A stretch of 64,000 nt of DNA from Magnetovibrio sp. (GCA_028281525.1 JANQJR010000033.1:1-64000); one strand, 5' to 3'; shown: positions 9,978 to 20,008, numbered from the stretch's first letter. Notes: generated by a model from the letters alone, not told the origin. A program made the numbers and translations.

Positions 9978-10532
9978 TCAGCCCCTTGGCAAGTGCCGTT
10001 CGACCGCATTGATCATCCTGTCGGATGTCGGCGATGTCGGGGAGGAAAACCAGTCCACCAAGCGCCCGTCCGGATCAATCAGGTATTTGTGAAAATTCCA
10101 ACGCGGTTTTGCCAACATACCCAATTCGCTGGCCGCCCAAACGTAGAACGGATGCGCATTGTTGCCGCGCACTTTGGTCTTTTCCGTCAAGGGGAAATCC
10201 ACACTGAAGTTCACCGAGCAGAATTCCTTGATCTGAGCGGCGGTGCCCGGCTCCTGCCCGCCGAAGTCGTTGGACGGCACGCCCAGAACGACCAAGCCTT
10301 TGTCGCGGTAGCGCTCCCACAAAGCTTGAATGTCCTCATATTGGTGGGTGAAACCGCATTGAGAGGCGGTGTTGATGACCAGAACGGCCTTGCCGGCGTA
10401 ATTGGAAAGCGGCAAGGGTTGGTCGTCTATGTCCGTGAAAGTAAAATCATGAGCCGTTAAGGTCCGGCTTTCGGCAGCATGGCCGACCACCGGCAAAAGA
10501 ATGCTCAAAGCCATGAGGGATTTACGTAACAT
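9978..10532 (-). CDS. Exported glutathione peroxidase-family thiol peroxidase
   Basis: A 184-aa GPx-family protein that reduces peroxides with thiol donors. The start at 10532 has a perfect AGGAGG 8 nt upstream. Residues 1-20 form a signal peptide ending VGHAA, so the enzyme is periplasmic, whereas most bacterial GPx proteins are cytoplasmic. The catalytic set is visible: peroxidatic Cys59 in NTASQCGF, Gln93 in NDFGGQEPG and Trp145 in RWNFHKYL. Cys105 (KEFCSVNF) is placed where thioredoxin-dependent GPx enzymes carry the resolving cysteine, so thioredoxin-like reduction is more likely than glutathione; this is inferred from position. It is first in an operon with the DCC-family gene downstream. 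Confidence 0.9.
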   Translation of the reverse strand: MLRKSLMALSILLPVVGHAAESRTLTAHDFTFTDIDDQPLPLSNYAGKAVLVINTASQCGFTHQYEDIQALWERYRDKGLVVLGVPSNDFGGQEPGTAAQIKEFCSVNFSVDFPLTEKTKVRGNNAHPFYVWAASELGMLAKPRWNFHKYLIDPDGRLVDWFSSPTSPTSDRMINAVERHLPRG

Positions 10533-10736
10533 CCGAATAACCTCCTGCTTGCCCCTTGTACGGTGAACAGAGGGATTTGGATCACATCCCAATGCATTCA
10601 CCGTAGTCTCAGCGTTTATCGGCCTTTGGATATATGACCTGCAAATGGCCGGGCGCAGAGACTATATCATTATTGATCGGCATAGAATTTCGCACCCGCC
10701 CCATGAGACACGGGCAGACCAAACAGGCAAGACCCA

Positions 10737-11825
10737 ATGCGACGCGACTACACAAAGCTTATTTTGATATGGGCCCTAATTCTGGCCACGGTTTGGATTG
10801 GTCAAAATGTGTATCGTGACGTTTTCTTGACGGCGGATGCACCGCGAGCCATCACGCCGCGCGGTTCCTTGGCGGAGTTTGAGACCAACAACGTCGAATT
10901 GTTCGCACGCATATCGCCTTCCGTCGCCTATATTTTCACGGAAGCCGAACGACAAAGCCTGTTTGGCAGGACCGCTAGGGCAAATCGCGGGACCGGTTCC
11001 GGATTCATTTGGGACGGCGCCGGCCATGTCGTCACCAATTTCCACGTGATCGATGGGGCCAGCCAGGTTGCCGTGAAACTGGATTCCGGCGAAGCCATTC
11101 CCGCCACCATCGTTGGTGCAGCACCGGATTACGATCTGGCGGTCCTGCGCCTCAAACACCACCGCTCCGGCCTGCAACCCATCCCTGTCGGCACATCGAA
11201 TGACTTGAAAGTCGGCCAAGCCGTTCTGGCCATCGGCAATCCCTACGGATTGAGCCGCACCCTGACGACAGGCATCATCAGCGCCTTGAACAGACGCCTG
11301 CCGGCGGAAACCGGACGGGAAATCGCCGGCGTGATTCAAACGGACGCTGCGATCAACCCGGGCAATTCCGGTGGGCCATTGCTGGATTCAGCCGGGCGTT
11401 TGATCGGCGTGAATACGGCCATCATATCCAGATCGGGTTCATCTGCGGGCATCGGATTCGCCGTGCCCGTGGATGTGGTCAACCGGATTGTGCCGCAAAT
11501 CGTCGCCAACGGAAAAGCCGAACGCGCGGGCATCGGTATATCGACCGTGCCCGATGAGCGTGCGGCGCGAAGCGGTGTGGATGGCATCATCATTATCGAC
11601 GCACATTCGGGCGGAACGGCTGAGGCCGCAGGTTTGCGGGGTATTGACCGGGATGTCGGCGCGCTTGGCGACATCATCACCCATGTCAACGGCGCGCGCG
11701 TCAGAACCATCGCTGAATTGGCCGAGGAACTGGAAAAAGCCGGGATCGGTAGGAATGTGGATTTGACCGTTATTCGGGACGGCCAAGAACGCACGGTTTC
11801 CGTCGAAGTGATGGATATCTCCTAG
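10737..11825 (+). CDS. HtrA/DegP-like serine protease with membrane anchor and PDZ domain
   Basis: A 362-aa S1C protease. Residues 7-22 are a membrane anchor without a clear cleavage site, so the protease is probably tethered in the periplasm. The trypsin-like domain spans about 45-255, with His103 (TNFHVIDG), Asp133 (DYDLAVL) and Ser211 (NPGNSGGPL) as the triad. A single PDZ domain follows (about 265-360). One PDZ plus an anchor is the DegS-like layout, against the two PDZ domains of DegP. The ribosome site is weak. It is a monocistronic gene divergent from the GPx operon. A role in degrading misfolded envelope proteins or in cutting an anti-sigma factor is family knowledge; the target cannot be read here. 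Confidence 0.9.
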   Translation: MRRDYTKLILIWALILATVWIGQNVYRDVFLTADAPRAITPRGSLAEFETNNVELFARISPSVAYIFTEAERQSLFGRTARANRGTGSGFIWDGAGHVVTNFHVIDGASQVAVKLDSGEAIPATIVGAAPDYDLAVLRLKHHRSGLQPIPVGTSNDLKVGQAVLAIGNPYGLSRTLTTGIISALNRRLPAETGREIAGVIQTDAAINPGNSGGPLLDSAGRLIGVNTAIISRSGSSAGIGFAVPVDVVNRIVPQIVANGKAERAGIGISTVPDERAARSGVDGIIIIDAHSGGTAEAAGLRGIDRDVGALGDIITHVNGARVRTIAELAEELEKAGIGRNVDLTVIRDGQERTVSVEVMDIS

Positions 11826-12046
11826 TTCGAGGGGCCAGAAACTCTCCACCGCGGTCAACGGGCGCCTATCCGGCTGACAAAAAAACTGAAAAATTTTTGC
11901 AAGGACCTTGCACCGCTTATTCTGCCGTCCCACATCATTTTTACCGGCGGAGCTTTGTGTAGGAAGTCTTTGTTGGATTCCTCAAAACCCAGGGCTCTTT
12001 GTCGTTGTCGTTTGCTTCACCACAAGAAATGGCAAGGAGGCACACC

Positions 12047-12229
12047 ATGTCTGAAGACACTTTACCCCACGCAACAAGCGCCCCGGACGAACTGCAAAAA
12101 GAAGCCGGCGCCGCCATCGATGAAATGCGAAAATCCGAACAAAAGGATGAACTCGGCCGCATCAACTGGGCGGCGGTGTCCCAAAAGATGAGCGATTGGT
12201 GGAAGGAAAAAGGCTACTCCTATCCTTAA
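12047..12229 (+). CDS. Small conserved-looking hypothetical protein (60 aa)
   Basis: The ATG at 12047 has a strong ribosome site (AAGGAGG, 6 nt upstream), which decides the start; a longer reading frame from 11999 has none. The protein is charged and soluble, with Glu/Lys-rich helix-forming sequence (residues 12-40) and a C-terminal WWKEKGYSYP. There is no signal peptide or cysteine. I do not recognise a family. It lies alone between htrA and the end of the nitrate operon on the opposite strand. An inverted repeat TGCAAGG-A-CCTTGCA lies about 140 bp upstream. Confidence 0.7.
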   Translation: MSEDTLPHATSAPDELQKEAGAAIDEMRKSEQKDELGRINWAAVSQKMSDWWKEKGYSYP

Positions 12230-12272
12230 CGCCCAAAAACGGAAGATATCTCTCCTTCGAGAGCAGCGATGT

Positions 12273-14945
12273 TCAGGCAACTTCTTGGCGAAGGGTATTC
12301 ACCTCTGCTTTTTGCAGCTCCTGGTCGAGCACAGCCTGAATCTCCGGCTTACACGAGCCGCAATTGGTGCCCGCCTGCAAGGCCTCGCCAATGGCTTCCA
12401 CACTCAGCATCGTGCCGTCGGCAATCGCACGGCGCAGGTCGTTGATTCCGACGCTGAAGCACGAGCAGACCATCGGGCCGGAATCGAAAGCATCGCCTGG
12501 TGCGCGACCGGCCAGCAACCCGGCGCGCTCAACATCGCCCAAGGCGTCCAGGGCGAATTGCGCCTGGACCCAATCCAGGCTGGGCAAATCGGAATGGCGT
12601 GAGACGAACACCGCCGCCTGCAACATCCCGTTCTGGAGCGCGGCAAAGCGGTGACTGCCCCCCGCAGGGTCGGAATAAGACAACCAGTCTCGGTCGCCAC
12701 CGTCCACCCGGTCCCGCGCCCAGGACAACCAATCGGCAACGTCCTCGCTGTCCGCAACTGCGATCAGGACGCATCCCTCACCGGTGATTTGCGTCCAATA
12801 GCCGTTGTCACTCGCAACAGGCAGTCCACGCGTCACCACCAAGGCCTGCCATTTCGCGTTGTAAGCGGACACGGATACCGGTGTGTGTTTCGATTCCGGC
12901 TGACCGGAAACAGGATCGGTCACCGCCCCCACCAAACGGCTGACCACGGCATTGGCGCTGTTGGTGTCGTTCCAGTGAATGGGCACAAACACGGAGCCCG
13001 GTTGTTGGCCGTCATCAACGCGCACGCGCAGGACCGCTTCGCCCTGCGGGCTGGCGAGTTTCGCCAAGCTGCCATCCACCAGGCCATAGCGTTCGGCGTC
13101 ACCGGGATGCAGTTCGACCGTGGGTTCCGCACGGTGACGGCCCAGGCGGGCGCTCAAGCCTGTGCGGGTCATGGTGTGCCAGTGATCGCGCACGCGCCCG
13201 GTATTGAGCACCAAGGGATATGCCGTGTCCGGTTGATGAACCGCTTGCTGATAACGCACGGCCAGGAAACGCGCCCGCCGATCGGGTGTGTAGAACCCGC
13301 CCTCGGCGAACATGCGCTCCTGACCGCCCCCCCCACGATGGCGCAATGGCCATTGAACGGGCGCGAACTCATAAGGCTGCCCCATTAGTCCGGAAAGATC
13401 GAAATCGCGGCTGCCATTGTTTTCGAACGCCGACAGCTCCGCATGCTCTTGGAAAATGTCGCCAGCGGTTTCGTATGAAAAAGCCGCGCCATATCCCATC
13501 CGGCCCGCCACGTCGCAAATGATGTCCCAGTCCTCCCGCGCTTCGCCGGGTGCGTCGCGGAACGGGCGCTGGCGCGAAATCCGGCGTTCGGAGTTGGTCA
13601 CAGTGCCGTCCCGCTCCCCCCACGTGGTGGTGGGCAATACAACGTCTGCGTACGTGATGGTGTCATTGTGTGCTACGCAATCCGACACGGCCACGAATTG
13701 ACACAGTTCCAACGCTCTGCGCACCCGGTTGGCGTCGGGCATGCTGACGGCGGGGTTGGTCGCCATCACCCACAGCGCCTTGATCTTGCCCCGGTGAATC
13801 GCTTCGAACAGATCGACGGCCTTGAGCCCCGGTTGTTGCGCCATGCGCGGCGCGTTCCAAAAACGCCGCACCCGGTCGATGGAGGCGTCGTCGAAATCCA
13901 TGTGCGCAGCCAGGGTGTTGGCGAGCCCGCCAACCTCGCGTCCACCCATGGCGTTGGGTTGGCCGGTGACGGAGAACGGCCCACACCCGGGTTTCCCGAT
14001 GCGTCCCGTGAGCAAGTGGCAGTTGATGATGGCATTGACCTTGTCCGTGCCCCGGCTGGATTGGTTGACGCCTTGGCTGTAGACCGTCACGACTTTGGGC
14101 GTACGGCGGAAGGTTTTGTAGAAATCCAAAACATCCGCTGTATCCAAGCCGCATACCTCAGCGACAGAGCGAATGTCCGGCGCATCGAAGCGCGCGGCTT
14201 CCAGGGCCTCGTCCATGCCGGTGGTGTGGGCTTGCGCGAAGCCCCTGTCGGTGGAACCCAACTCCGCCATATGCGACAGCAGGCCATTGAACAATTTGAC
14301 GTCGGTGCCGGACTTCAATGCCAAATGCTGATCAGCGATGTCACAGGTAGCGGTTTTGCGCGGATCGACCACCACGATGTGCGTGCCGCGTTCCCTCTTC
14401 GCGGCGGTCAGGCGTTGGTAGAGAACCGGGTGGCACCACGCCAAGTTGGAGCCCACCAGAACCACCATGTCGGCCAATTCCAAGTCTTCGTAATTTCCGG
14501 GCACCGTGTCGGAGCCGAAAGCGCGCTTGTGCCCGGCGACGCTGGACGCCATGCACAGGCGTGAATTGGTGTCGATGTTGGCCGAACCGATGTAGCCTTT
14601 CATCAACTTGTTGGCGACGTAATAGGCCTCCGTCATCAATTGTCCGGACACGTAAAACGCCACGGAGTCGGGGCCGTAGGTGTCGATGGCGTACTTGAAT
14701 TCGGACGACACGCGCGCCAGCGCTTTGTCCCAAAAAGCCCTTTTGCCATCCATCTGCGGATACAGCAGACGGGCGTTATCATCCAGCGTTTCCACCAGAG
14801 CCGAACCCTTGGAGCACAACCGCCCTAAATTGGCCGGATGGTCGGGGTCGCCCTGAGCGGTGTAGGAGCCGTCGTCCTCTTTCGTGACCAGGACGCCACA
14901 CCCGACACCGCAGTAAGGACAGGTTGTGCGGACCACTTCAGCCAT
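12273..14945 (-). CDS. nasA: Assimilatory nitrate reductase, catalytic subunit
   Basis: An 890-aa molybdopterin oxidoreductase that reduces nitrate to nitrite in the cytoplasm. The N-terminal [4Fe-4S] site is CPYCGVGC plus the LCSKG cysteine (residues 9-45). The Mo-bis-MGD core follows, then a molydopterin-dinucleotide-binding domain (about 570-690). The C-terminus carries a BFD-like [2Fe-2S] domain with CSC and CGSC motifs (about 825-875), as in single-subunit NasA/NasC enzymes. No signal peptide, which fits assimilation. It is last in the operon and overlaps nirD by 8 bp, with AGGA 4 nt before the ATG. No separate reductase subunit (NasB type) lies beside it, so the electron donor (ferredoxin or flavodoxin) must be encoded elsewhere. 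Confidence 0.95.
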   Translation of the reverse strand: MAEVVRTTCPYCGVGCGVLVTKEDDGSYTAQGDPDHPANLGRLCSKGSALVETLDDNARLLYPQMDGKRAFWDKALARVSSEFKYAIDTYGPDSVAFYVSGQLMTEAYYVANKLMKGYIGSANIDTNSRLCMASSVAGHKRAFGSDTVPGNYEDLELADMVVLVGSNLAWCHPVLYQRLTAAKRERGTHIVVVDPRKTATCDIADQHLALKSGTDVKLFNGLLSHMAELGSTDRGFAQAHTTGMDEALEAARFDAPDIRSVAEVCGLDTADVLDFYKTFRRTPKVVTVYSQGVNQSSRGTDKVNAIINCHLLTGRIGKPGCGPFSVTGQPNAMGGREVGGLANTLAAHMDFDDASIDRVRRFWNAPRMAQQPGLKAVDLFEAIHRGKIKALWVMATNPAVSMPDANRVRRALELCQFVAVSDCVAHNDTITYADVVLPTTTWGERDGTVTNSERRISRQRPFRDAPGEAREDWDIICDVAGRMGYGAAFSYETAGDIFQEHAELSAFENNGSRDFDLSGLMGQPYEFAPVQWPLRHRGGGGQERMFAEGGFYTPDRRARFLAVRYQQAVHQPDTAYPLVLNTGRVRDHWHTMTRTGLSARLGRHRAEPTVELHPGDAERYGLVDGSLAKLASPQGEAVLRVRVDDGQQPGSVFVPIHWNDTNSANAVVSRLVGAVTDPVSGQPESKHTPVSVSAYNAKWQALVVTRGLPVASDNGYWTQITGEGCVLIAVADSEDVADWLSWARDRVDGGDRDWLSYSDPAGGSHRFAALQNGMLQAAVFVSRHSDLPSLDWVQAQFALDALGDVERAGLLAGRAPGDAFDSGPMVCSCFSVGINDLRRAIADGTMLSVEAIGEALQAGTNCGSCKPEIQAVLDQELQKAEVNTLRQEVA

Positions 14946-15300
14946 TGGTTCCTGTAGCCTTAAGGTCTTGGGCCTTGAAGTCTTGGGTCTTCACGTCCGG
15001 CATTTGCAAACGGATGACATCGCCGTTGAGCGACACGGCAACGGTGCGCGCGCAGCCGTTGTCCGGCCCCAAAACGTCGCCGGTGTTCAGGTCGATGTTC
15101 CAGTTGTGCAACGGGCAGGCGACTGCTTTGCCGTGCACGATGCCCTGGCTCAGCGCGCCGCCCTTGTGCGGGCAACGGTCATAGAGGGCGAAGATTTCAT
15201 CATCCGCGGTGCGAAACACGGCGATGTCGCCCGCCGCGCTTTCCACCACACGCGCGCCCAGCTTGGGGATGTCGTTGATGGTTCCGATTTCCATCCACAT
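14938..15300 (-). CDS. nirD: Nitrite reductase [NAD(P)H] small subunit
   Basis: A 120-aa Rieske-fold protein, the small subunit paired with NirB in cytoplasmic nitrite reduction to ammonium. The Rieske cluster motif pair is CPHKGG and CPLHNW, so both Cys and both His ligands are kept; many NirD proteins have lost them. The start at 15300 follows AGGAG with 9 nt spacing; a much longer in-frame extension upstream overlaps nirB and is rejected. Its 3' end overlaps nasA by 8 bp. The last 15 residues (about KTQDFKAQDLKATG) are a charged tail outside the fold. Confidence 0.93.
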   Translation of the reverse strand: MWMEIGTINDIPKLGARVVESAAGDIAVFRTADDEIFALYDRCPHKGGALSQGIVHGKAVACPLHNWNIDLNTGDVLGPDNGCARTVAVSLNGDVIRLQMPDVKTQDFKAQDLKATGTNG

Positions 15301-15322
15301 GTTCTTGATCTCCTTCGGTCCC

Positions 15323-17758
15323 TTAAGCCACGACCTTGAGCGGCGTGAATTCGTGCTTGTCCTTGCCCCCTCGGGCGCGTTCCGCCCACGGGTCTTCTTG
15401 AAGCGCTTCTTGGGATGCGATGAAGCGCTTATAGAGCCCCGCCCGTTTCTCGGCGTCTTCCACGACATGAGCCTTGATGTGATCCAGTCCGACGCGCTCC
15501 ACCCAAGGCGCGGTGCGTTCCAGATAGCGTCCCTCTTCACGATAAAGCTGCATGTAAGCACCGCAATATTCCAAAACCTCTTCTTCCGTTTCCACGGTGC
15601 AGAGATAATCGGTCACACGCACTTCGATGCCGCCGTTGCCGCCGACATGCAGCTCATAGCCGCTGTCCACCGCGACCACGCCGAAATCCTTGATGGTCGC
15701 TTCGGCGCAATTGCGCGGGCATCCCGACACCGCCATCTTGAACTTGTGCGGCGTCCACGAACCCCAAGCCATTTGCTCAAGCGCAATGCCCATTTCGATG
15801 GCGTCCTGCGTACCGAAGCGGCACCATTGCGAACCCGCGCAGGTTTTCACTGTGCGCAAAGATTTGCCGTAGGCATGACCGGACACCATGCCAGCGGCGT
15901 TCAAATCCGCCCACACGCCGGGCAAGTCCTTCTTTTCCACGCCGAACAGATCCAGGCGCTGGCCACCCGTAACCTTCACAGCGGGAATGTCGTACTTGTC
16001 CACCACGTCGGCAATGGCGCGCAGTTCGTCGGCGGATGTCATGCCACCCCACATGCGCGGCACCACGGAGAAGGTGCCGTCCTTTTGAATGTTGGCATGC
16101 GCGCGTTCATTGATGAAGCGGGACTGGCTGTCGTCCACGTATTCACCCGGATGCGCGCACAGCAGATAATAGTTCAAAGCCGGGCGGCAACTGGGGCAAC
16201 CGTCGGGCGTGCTCCATTCCAATTCTTGCAAAACTTCGGGAATGGATTTCATGTCCTTGGCCACGATCAGGCGGCGCACGTCGTCATGACTGTGCGACGT
16301 GCAACCGCACATGGGCTTAACCGTCTGCACTTCATATTCATCACCCAACGTCAACGCCAGCACTTGTTCGACCAGGCCCGAACAACCGCCGCAAGACGCC
16401 GACGCCTTGGTGTGCGCCTTGACCTCTTCCAAGGTGGATAAGCCATTTTCCGTTATGGCGGTGACGATGTCGCCTTTGGAAATGCCGTTGCAGCCGCAGA
16501 TCTCCGCATCGTCTGCTAGAGCGGCAACGGCGGCGCTAGGGTCCGCCTGGACGCCTCCTGCGTACGCCTGACCGAACACGATGGTATCGCGCAGCTCGGA
16601 AATGTCGGTATCATCCTTCATCAATTGGAAGTACCAAGCGCCGTCCTTGGCATCGCCATAGAGCACCGCGCCTTCGATCTTGTTGTCGCGCACCACGATG
16701 CGCTTGTAGACACCGCGCGACGCATCGCGGAACACGATGTCGTCCGCGCCCTCGCCGCCGGAGAAGTCACCCGCGGAAAACACGTCCACGCCGGTGACCT
16801 TGAGTTTGGTCGAGGTGACGGAGCCTTGGTAAGCCACACCGTTCCCACCAACCAAATGTTCGGCCAGGACCTTGCCCATTTCATAGAGCGGGGCGACCAG
16901 ACCGTAGGTCGCGCCCCGGTGTTCGACACATTCGCCGACAGCGAAAATATCGGAATCCGACGTCTGCATCTGATCGTCGACCAGCACGCCGCGCGCGATA
17001 TCCAATTCGGCCTGACGGGCCAAGGTCACGTTGGGTTTGATGCCCACCGCCATGACCACCAGATCGGCGTCGATGACCGTGCCATCATCCAGTTCCAGGC
17101 CGGTGACCTTCTCAGAGCCCAAAATGGCCTTGGTATTGGCCTTGGTGCGCACGTCCAGGCCCCGGTTTTTCAGTTCCGAGGCGAGCAGGTAGCCCGCTGC
17201 TTCATCCAACTGGCGCTCCATCAAAGTGTCCATCAGGTGCACCACGGTGACGTCCATGCCATTGGCTTTGAGCCCCACAGCAGCTTCTAGGCCCAACAGG
17301 CCGCCACCGATGACCACGGCGTTGCGGCCTTTTTTGGCAGCGTCGAGCATGCGGTTGACGTCGTCCAAGTCGCGAAATGTCACCACCCCTTCCAGATCGG
17401 TGCCGGGCACCGGAATGATGAACGGGTCCGAGCCGGTGGCGAGCAGCAGCTTGTCGTAAGCGAACGTCTCGCCGCGCGCCGAGGTGACGGTCTTGGCGTC
17501 TCGGTCGATAACGGTCACCGGATCGCCCGCGAACAAGGTGATGTCGTTTTCGATGTACCATTCGCGGGTGTTGATGATGATATCTTCGTAGGACTTTTCG
17601 CCGCTCAACACCGGGGACAGCATGATGCGGTTGTAGTTCTCGCGCGGTTCCGCACCGAACACGGTGATGTCGAAGCGCTCAGCGTCATGCTTGAGGATTT
17701 CCTCGACCGTACGCATCCCGGCCATACCGTTCCCAATGACAACAAGTTTTTCTTTCAT
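15323..17758 (-). CDS. nirB: Nitrite reductase [NAD(P)H] large subunit
   Basis: An 811-aa siroheme nitrite reductase that makes ammonium from nitrite using NAD(P)H. Order of parts: FAD/NAD-binding pyridine nucleotide oxidoreductase (residues 3-285, with VIGNGMAGMR and VVIGGGLLGLEAA dinucleotide motifs), two BFD-like [2Fe-2S] modules (CGC...CGGC and CGC...CPSC, about 415-530), then the sulfite/nitrite reductase core with KTCAGSQWCRFG and SGCPRNCAEA, the [4Fe-4S]-siroheme cysteines. The start at 17758 has AGGAG 7 nt upstream; an 11-codon extension lacks one. It lies between the globin gene and nirD (22-nt gap). Confidence 0.95.
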   Translation of the reverse strand: MKEKLVVIGNGMAGMRTVEEILKHDAERFDITVFGAEPRENYNRIMLSPVLSGEKSYEDIIINTREWYIENDITLFAGDPVTVIDRDAKTVTSARGETFAYDKLLLATGSDPFIIPVPGTDLEGVVTFRDLDDVNRMLDAAKKGRNAVVIGGGLLGLEAAVGLKANGMDVTVVHLMDTLMERQLDEAAGYLLASELKNRGLDVRTKANTKAILGSEKVTGLELDDGTVIDADLVVMAVGIKPNVTLARQAELDIARGVLVDDQMQTSDSDIFAVGECVEHRGATYGLVAPLYEMGKVLAEHLVGGNGVAYQGSVTSTKLKVTGVDVFSAGDFSGGEGADDIVFRDASRGVYKRIVVRDNKIEGAVLYGDAKDGAWYFQLMKDDTDISELRDTIVFGQAYAGGVQADPSAAVAALADDAEICGCNGISKGDIVTAITENGLSTLEEVKAHTKASASCGGCSGLVEQVLALTLGDEYEVQTVKPMCGCTSHSHDDVRRLIVAKDMKSIPEVLQELEWSTPDGCPSCRPALNYYLLCAHPGEYVDDSQSRFINERAHANIQKDGTFSVVPRMWGGMTSADELRAIADVVDKYDIPAVKVTGGQRLDLFGVEKKDLPGVWADLNAAGMVSGHAYGKSLRTVKTCAGSQWCRFGTQDAIEMGIALEQMAWGSWTPHKFKMAVSGCPRNCAEATIKDFGVVAVDSGYELHVGGNGGIEVRVTDYLCTVETEEEVLEYCGAYMQLYREEGRYLERTAPWVERVGLDHIKAHVVEDAEKRAGLYKRFIASQEALQEDPWAERARGGKDKHEFTPLKVVA

Positions 17759-17801
17759 CTGTCTTCTCCTAGCGCTTGTTCGCGGCTTCAACGTTCCCAG
17801 T

Positions 17802-18221
17802 TCAGGCGACTTTGACGTCTGCGGCGGCTTCTTTCATGACAGTGGCGACGAGGGTATAGACCTCGGTCCAAGCCTCTTCGGCCTCCGGCGTAAAAGCGTC
17901 GCCCAGGCCTTGCTCCAGGGTCCAAAGCAGGGCTTCGCCGACCGTATCGTAATGGGCGTCTTGCACACCGTAGGCGACGTGATCGCGGCCCAGGCCCTGG
18001 AGAACCGGCACCAAACTGTCGAGATCGTTGAGGCTCGCCACCGCAACGCCCAAGGTTTTCATCAGCTTTGCGCCTTGTTCGGTCATGTCTCCCTTGAACA
18101 ACGGCTTTAAGTCCGGGTCCAATTCGAACAGACGGCCGTAAAACAGTTCAGCGGCCTTAGGCGCTATGGGCGCGACTTGAGCAAAGGTGCTTTGAACCAA
18201 TTGTTTTTGTTCGGGCGTCAT
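17802..18221 (-). CDS. Single-domain bacterial haemoglobin (globin)
   Basis: A 139-aa globin of the Vitreoscilla haemoglobin/flavohaemoglobin type without a reductase domain. The proximal haem ligand is His90 in DAHYDTVGEALLW, the same context as in VHb. It sits inside the nitrate operon between the transporter ATPase and nirB, with AGAGG ahead of its ATG. In Bradyrhizobium a comparable haemoglobin (Bjgb) in the nitrate assimilation operon protects against nitric oxide formed during nitrate use; the same job is inferred here. An oxygen-delivery role is the alternative. A partner reductase is not visible nearby. Confidence 0.9.
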   Translation of the reverse strand: MTPEQKQLVQSTFAQVAPIAPKAAELFYGRLFELDPDLKPLFKGDMTEQGAKLMKTLGVAVASLNDLDSLVPVLQGLGRDHVAYGVQDAHYDTVGEALLWTLEQGLGDAFTPEAEEAWTEVYTLVATVMKEAAADVKVA

Positions 18222-18244
18222 GGCTGACCTCTTCGTTTTGGGGT

Positions 18245-20008
18245 TTAAGCGACGGCTTTTGTTTGCGGCTCGGGTTCAATGCGGATATCGGTTTTGCTGG
18301 CTTCTTGCGCCTTCAGTTCCGACTTGCCCTGGTGGCCATGTTCGTACTCTTCCAAGAAACCGAGCAGTTGTTCGCGCAGTTCGTAGTATTTGGGATGTTC
18401 CAGCAGCGCCTTGCGCGACCGCGGACGCGGCAGGTCCACATCCATGATCTTACCGATGCGCGCGTGCGGCCCGTTGGTCATCATCACCACACGATCGGCC
18501 AGCAAGATGGCTTCATCCACGTCGTGAGTGACGCAGATGGCGGTGACCTTGGTGCGATCCCAAACTTCCATCAAGACCTCTTGCAGCTCCCAACGCGTCA
18601 GACTGTCGAGCATGCCGAACGGTTCGTCCAGCAGCAGCAGTTTCGGCGACAGGGCGAACGCGCGGGCGATGCCAACACGTTGCTTCATGCCGTTGGACAT
18701 GTCGGCGGTGGGTTTGTGCATGGCGTCCTTGAGACCGACGCGCGACAGATAGTATTCGACAATATCGTTACGCTCCGCGGCTGAGACATGCGGGAACACG
18801 CGGTCCACGCCCAACATCACGTTTTCCTTCGCCGTCAACCAAGTGTAGAGATTGGGCGACTGAAACACCACGGCGCGTTCCGGGTTGGCGCCGGCGATTT
18901 CATGACCGTCCAAAACGATGCCGCCGTCACTGATGGGATTGAGCCCGGCGGCCATGGACAACACCGTCGACTTGCCGCAGCCGGAATGGCCGATCAGCGT
19001 GATGAATTCACCTTTCTTCAAGATCGTTTCGAACCCGTCGACCACGGTCAGCGGACCTTTGGGGGTCGGGTAGACTTTGGTCAGGTTGAAAAATTCCAAA
19101 TAGCGGTCTTCGTGGTGGCTTTCCATGGCTTGGCGGAACGCTTTCGGCGGACGCTTGTTTTCCGGGAACACCGGGGTGACGTTGGGCAGAACGCCATCGT
19201 CACCGGCGGCTTCCTGGGCAGCCGCGCCTACATCCATCAGGTACTTGGTCACATCCGCGCGCAGCTTTTTGAACACTTGCGAAGAGTTCATCGCCGTGCG
19301 GTCACGGGGACGGTCCAGATCGACCTTGAAGTCCGGACCCAACGTGGCGTTGGGGCCGGGGTTGAGTGGAATGATGCGATCGGCCAGCAAAATCGCTTCG
19401 TCCACATCGTTGGTGATCATGATCACGGTCTTTTTGTCCTGCTCCCAAATCTGCTCGATCTCGTCTTGCAGTTTGGAACGCGTCAACGCGTCGAGCGCGG
19501 ACAGCGGTTCGTCCAACAACAGGATATCGGGGCTCATAGCCAGCGCACGAGCGACCGAGACACGCTGACGCATGCCGCCGGACAGTTCCGCCGGGCGGCG
19601 CTCAATGGCGTGGGACAGGCCCACCATGTCAATGTAGTGCTGGGCCTTGGCTTCCGTGTCCGCCTTGTTCAATTCCGGGAACACGCTTTCCACAGCCAGT
19701 TTGATGTTGTCCATGACCGTGAGCCACGGAAACAGGGAGTAGCTCTGAAACACCAGGCCGCGGTCCGGTCCGGGGCCGGTGATGGGCTTGCCTTTGAGCA
19801 GCACTTCGCCTTCGTCCGCCGTTTCCAAGCCGGCGATCAAGTTGATCAGCGTGGTCTTGCCGGAGCCGGAGAACCCGACGATGGCAACGAATTCCCCTTC
19901 TTCGATGGCGAGGTCGATGCCACCCAGAACGTCGGTGCGGGTGCTGCCCTGGCCGAAGCTCTTCTTGGCGTTTTTGAGTTCCAGGACTGGTGCCCCAAAA
20001 TTCGACAT
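18245..20008 (-). CDS. Nitrate ABC transporter ATPase, two ATPase domains fused
   Basis: A 587-aa protein with two complete NrtC/NrtD-like ATPase domains in one chain. Domain 1 (about 8-245): Walker [10 protein letters not shown] at 45-53, signature LSGGMRQRV near 142, Walker B LLLDEP. Domain 2 (about 303-545): Walker [10 protein letters not shown] at 340-348, signature [15 protein letters not shown]. They are joined by a ~60-residue linker. The switch (H-loop) histidine is present in domain 2 (THDVDEA) but replaced by Asn in domain 1 (TNDVDEA), so site 1 may be weak or regulatory. Cyanobacterial NrtC is instead an ATPase fused to a NrtA-like sensor. It powers uptake with NrtA and NrtB upstream; AGGAG precedes the ATG. 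Confidence 0.92.
   Translation of the reverse strand: MSNFGAPVLELKNAKKSFGQGSTRTDVLGGIDLAIEEGEFVAIVGFSGSGKTTLINLIAGLETADEGEVLLKGKPITGPGPDRGLVFQSYSLFPWLTVMDNIKLAVESVFPELNKADTEAKAQHYIDMVGLSHAIERRPAELSGGMRQRVSVARALAMSPDILLLDEPLSALDALTRSKLQDEIEQIWEQDKKTVIMITNDVDEAILLADRIIPLNPGPNATLGPDFKVDLDRPRDRTAMNSSQVFKKLRADVTKYLMDVGAAAQEAAGDDGVLPNVTPVFPENKRPPKAFRQAMESHHEDRYLEFFNLTKVYPTPKGPLTVVDGFETILKKGEFITLIGHSGCGKSTVLSMAAGLNPISDGGIVLDGHEIAGANPERAVVFQSPNLYTWLTAKENVMLGVDRVFPHVSAAERNDIVEYYLSRVGLKDAMHKPTADMSNGMKQRVGIARAFALSPKLLLLDEPFGMLDSLTRWELQEVLMEVWDRTKVTAICVTHDVDEAILLADRVVMMTNGPHARIGKIMDVDLPRPRSRKALLEHPKYYELREQLLGFLEEYEHGHQGKSELKAQEASKTDIRIEPEPQTKAVA

Noticed and set aside
12230..12272. A hairpin CTCTC-GAAG-GAGAG after nasA as operon terminator
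   Set aside because: The stem is only 5 bp and the T-run is about 15 nt away; too weak to call.
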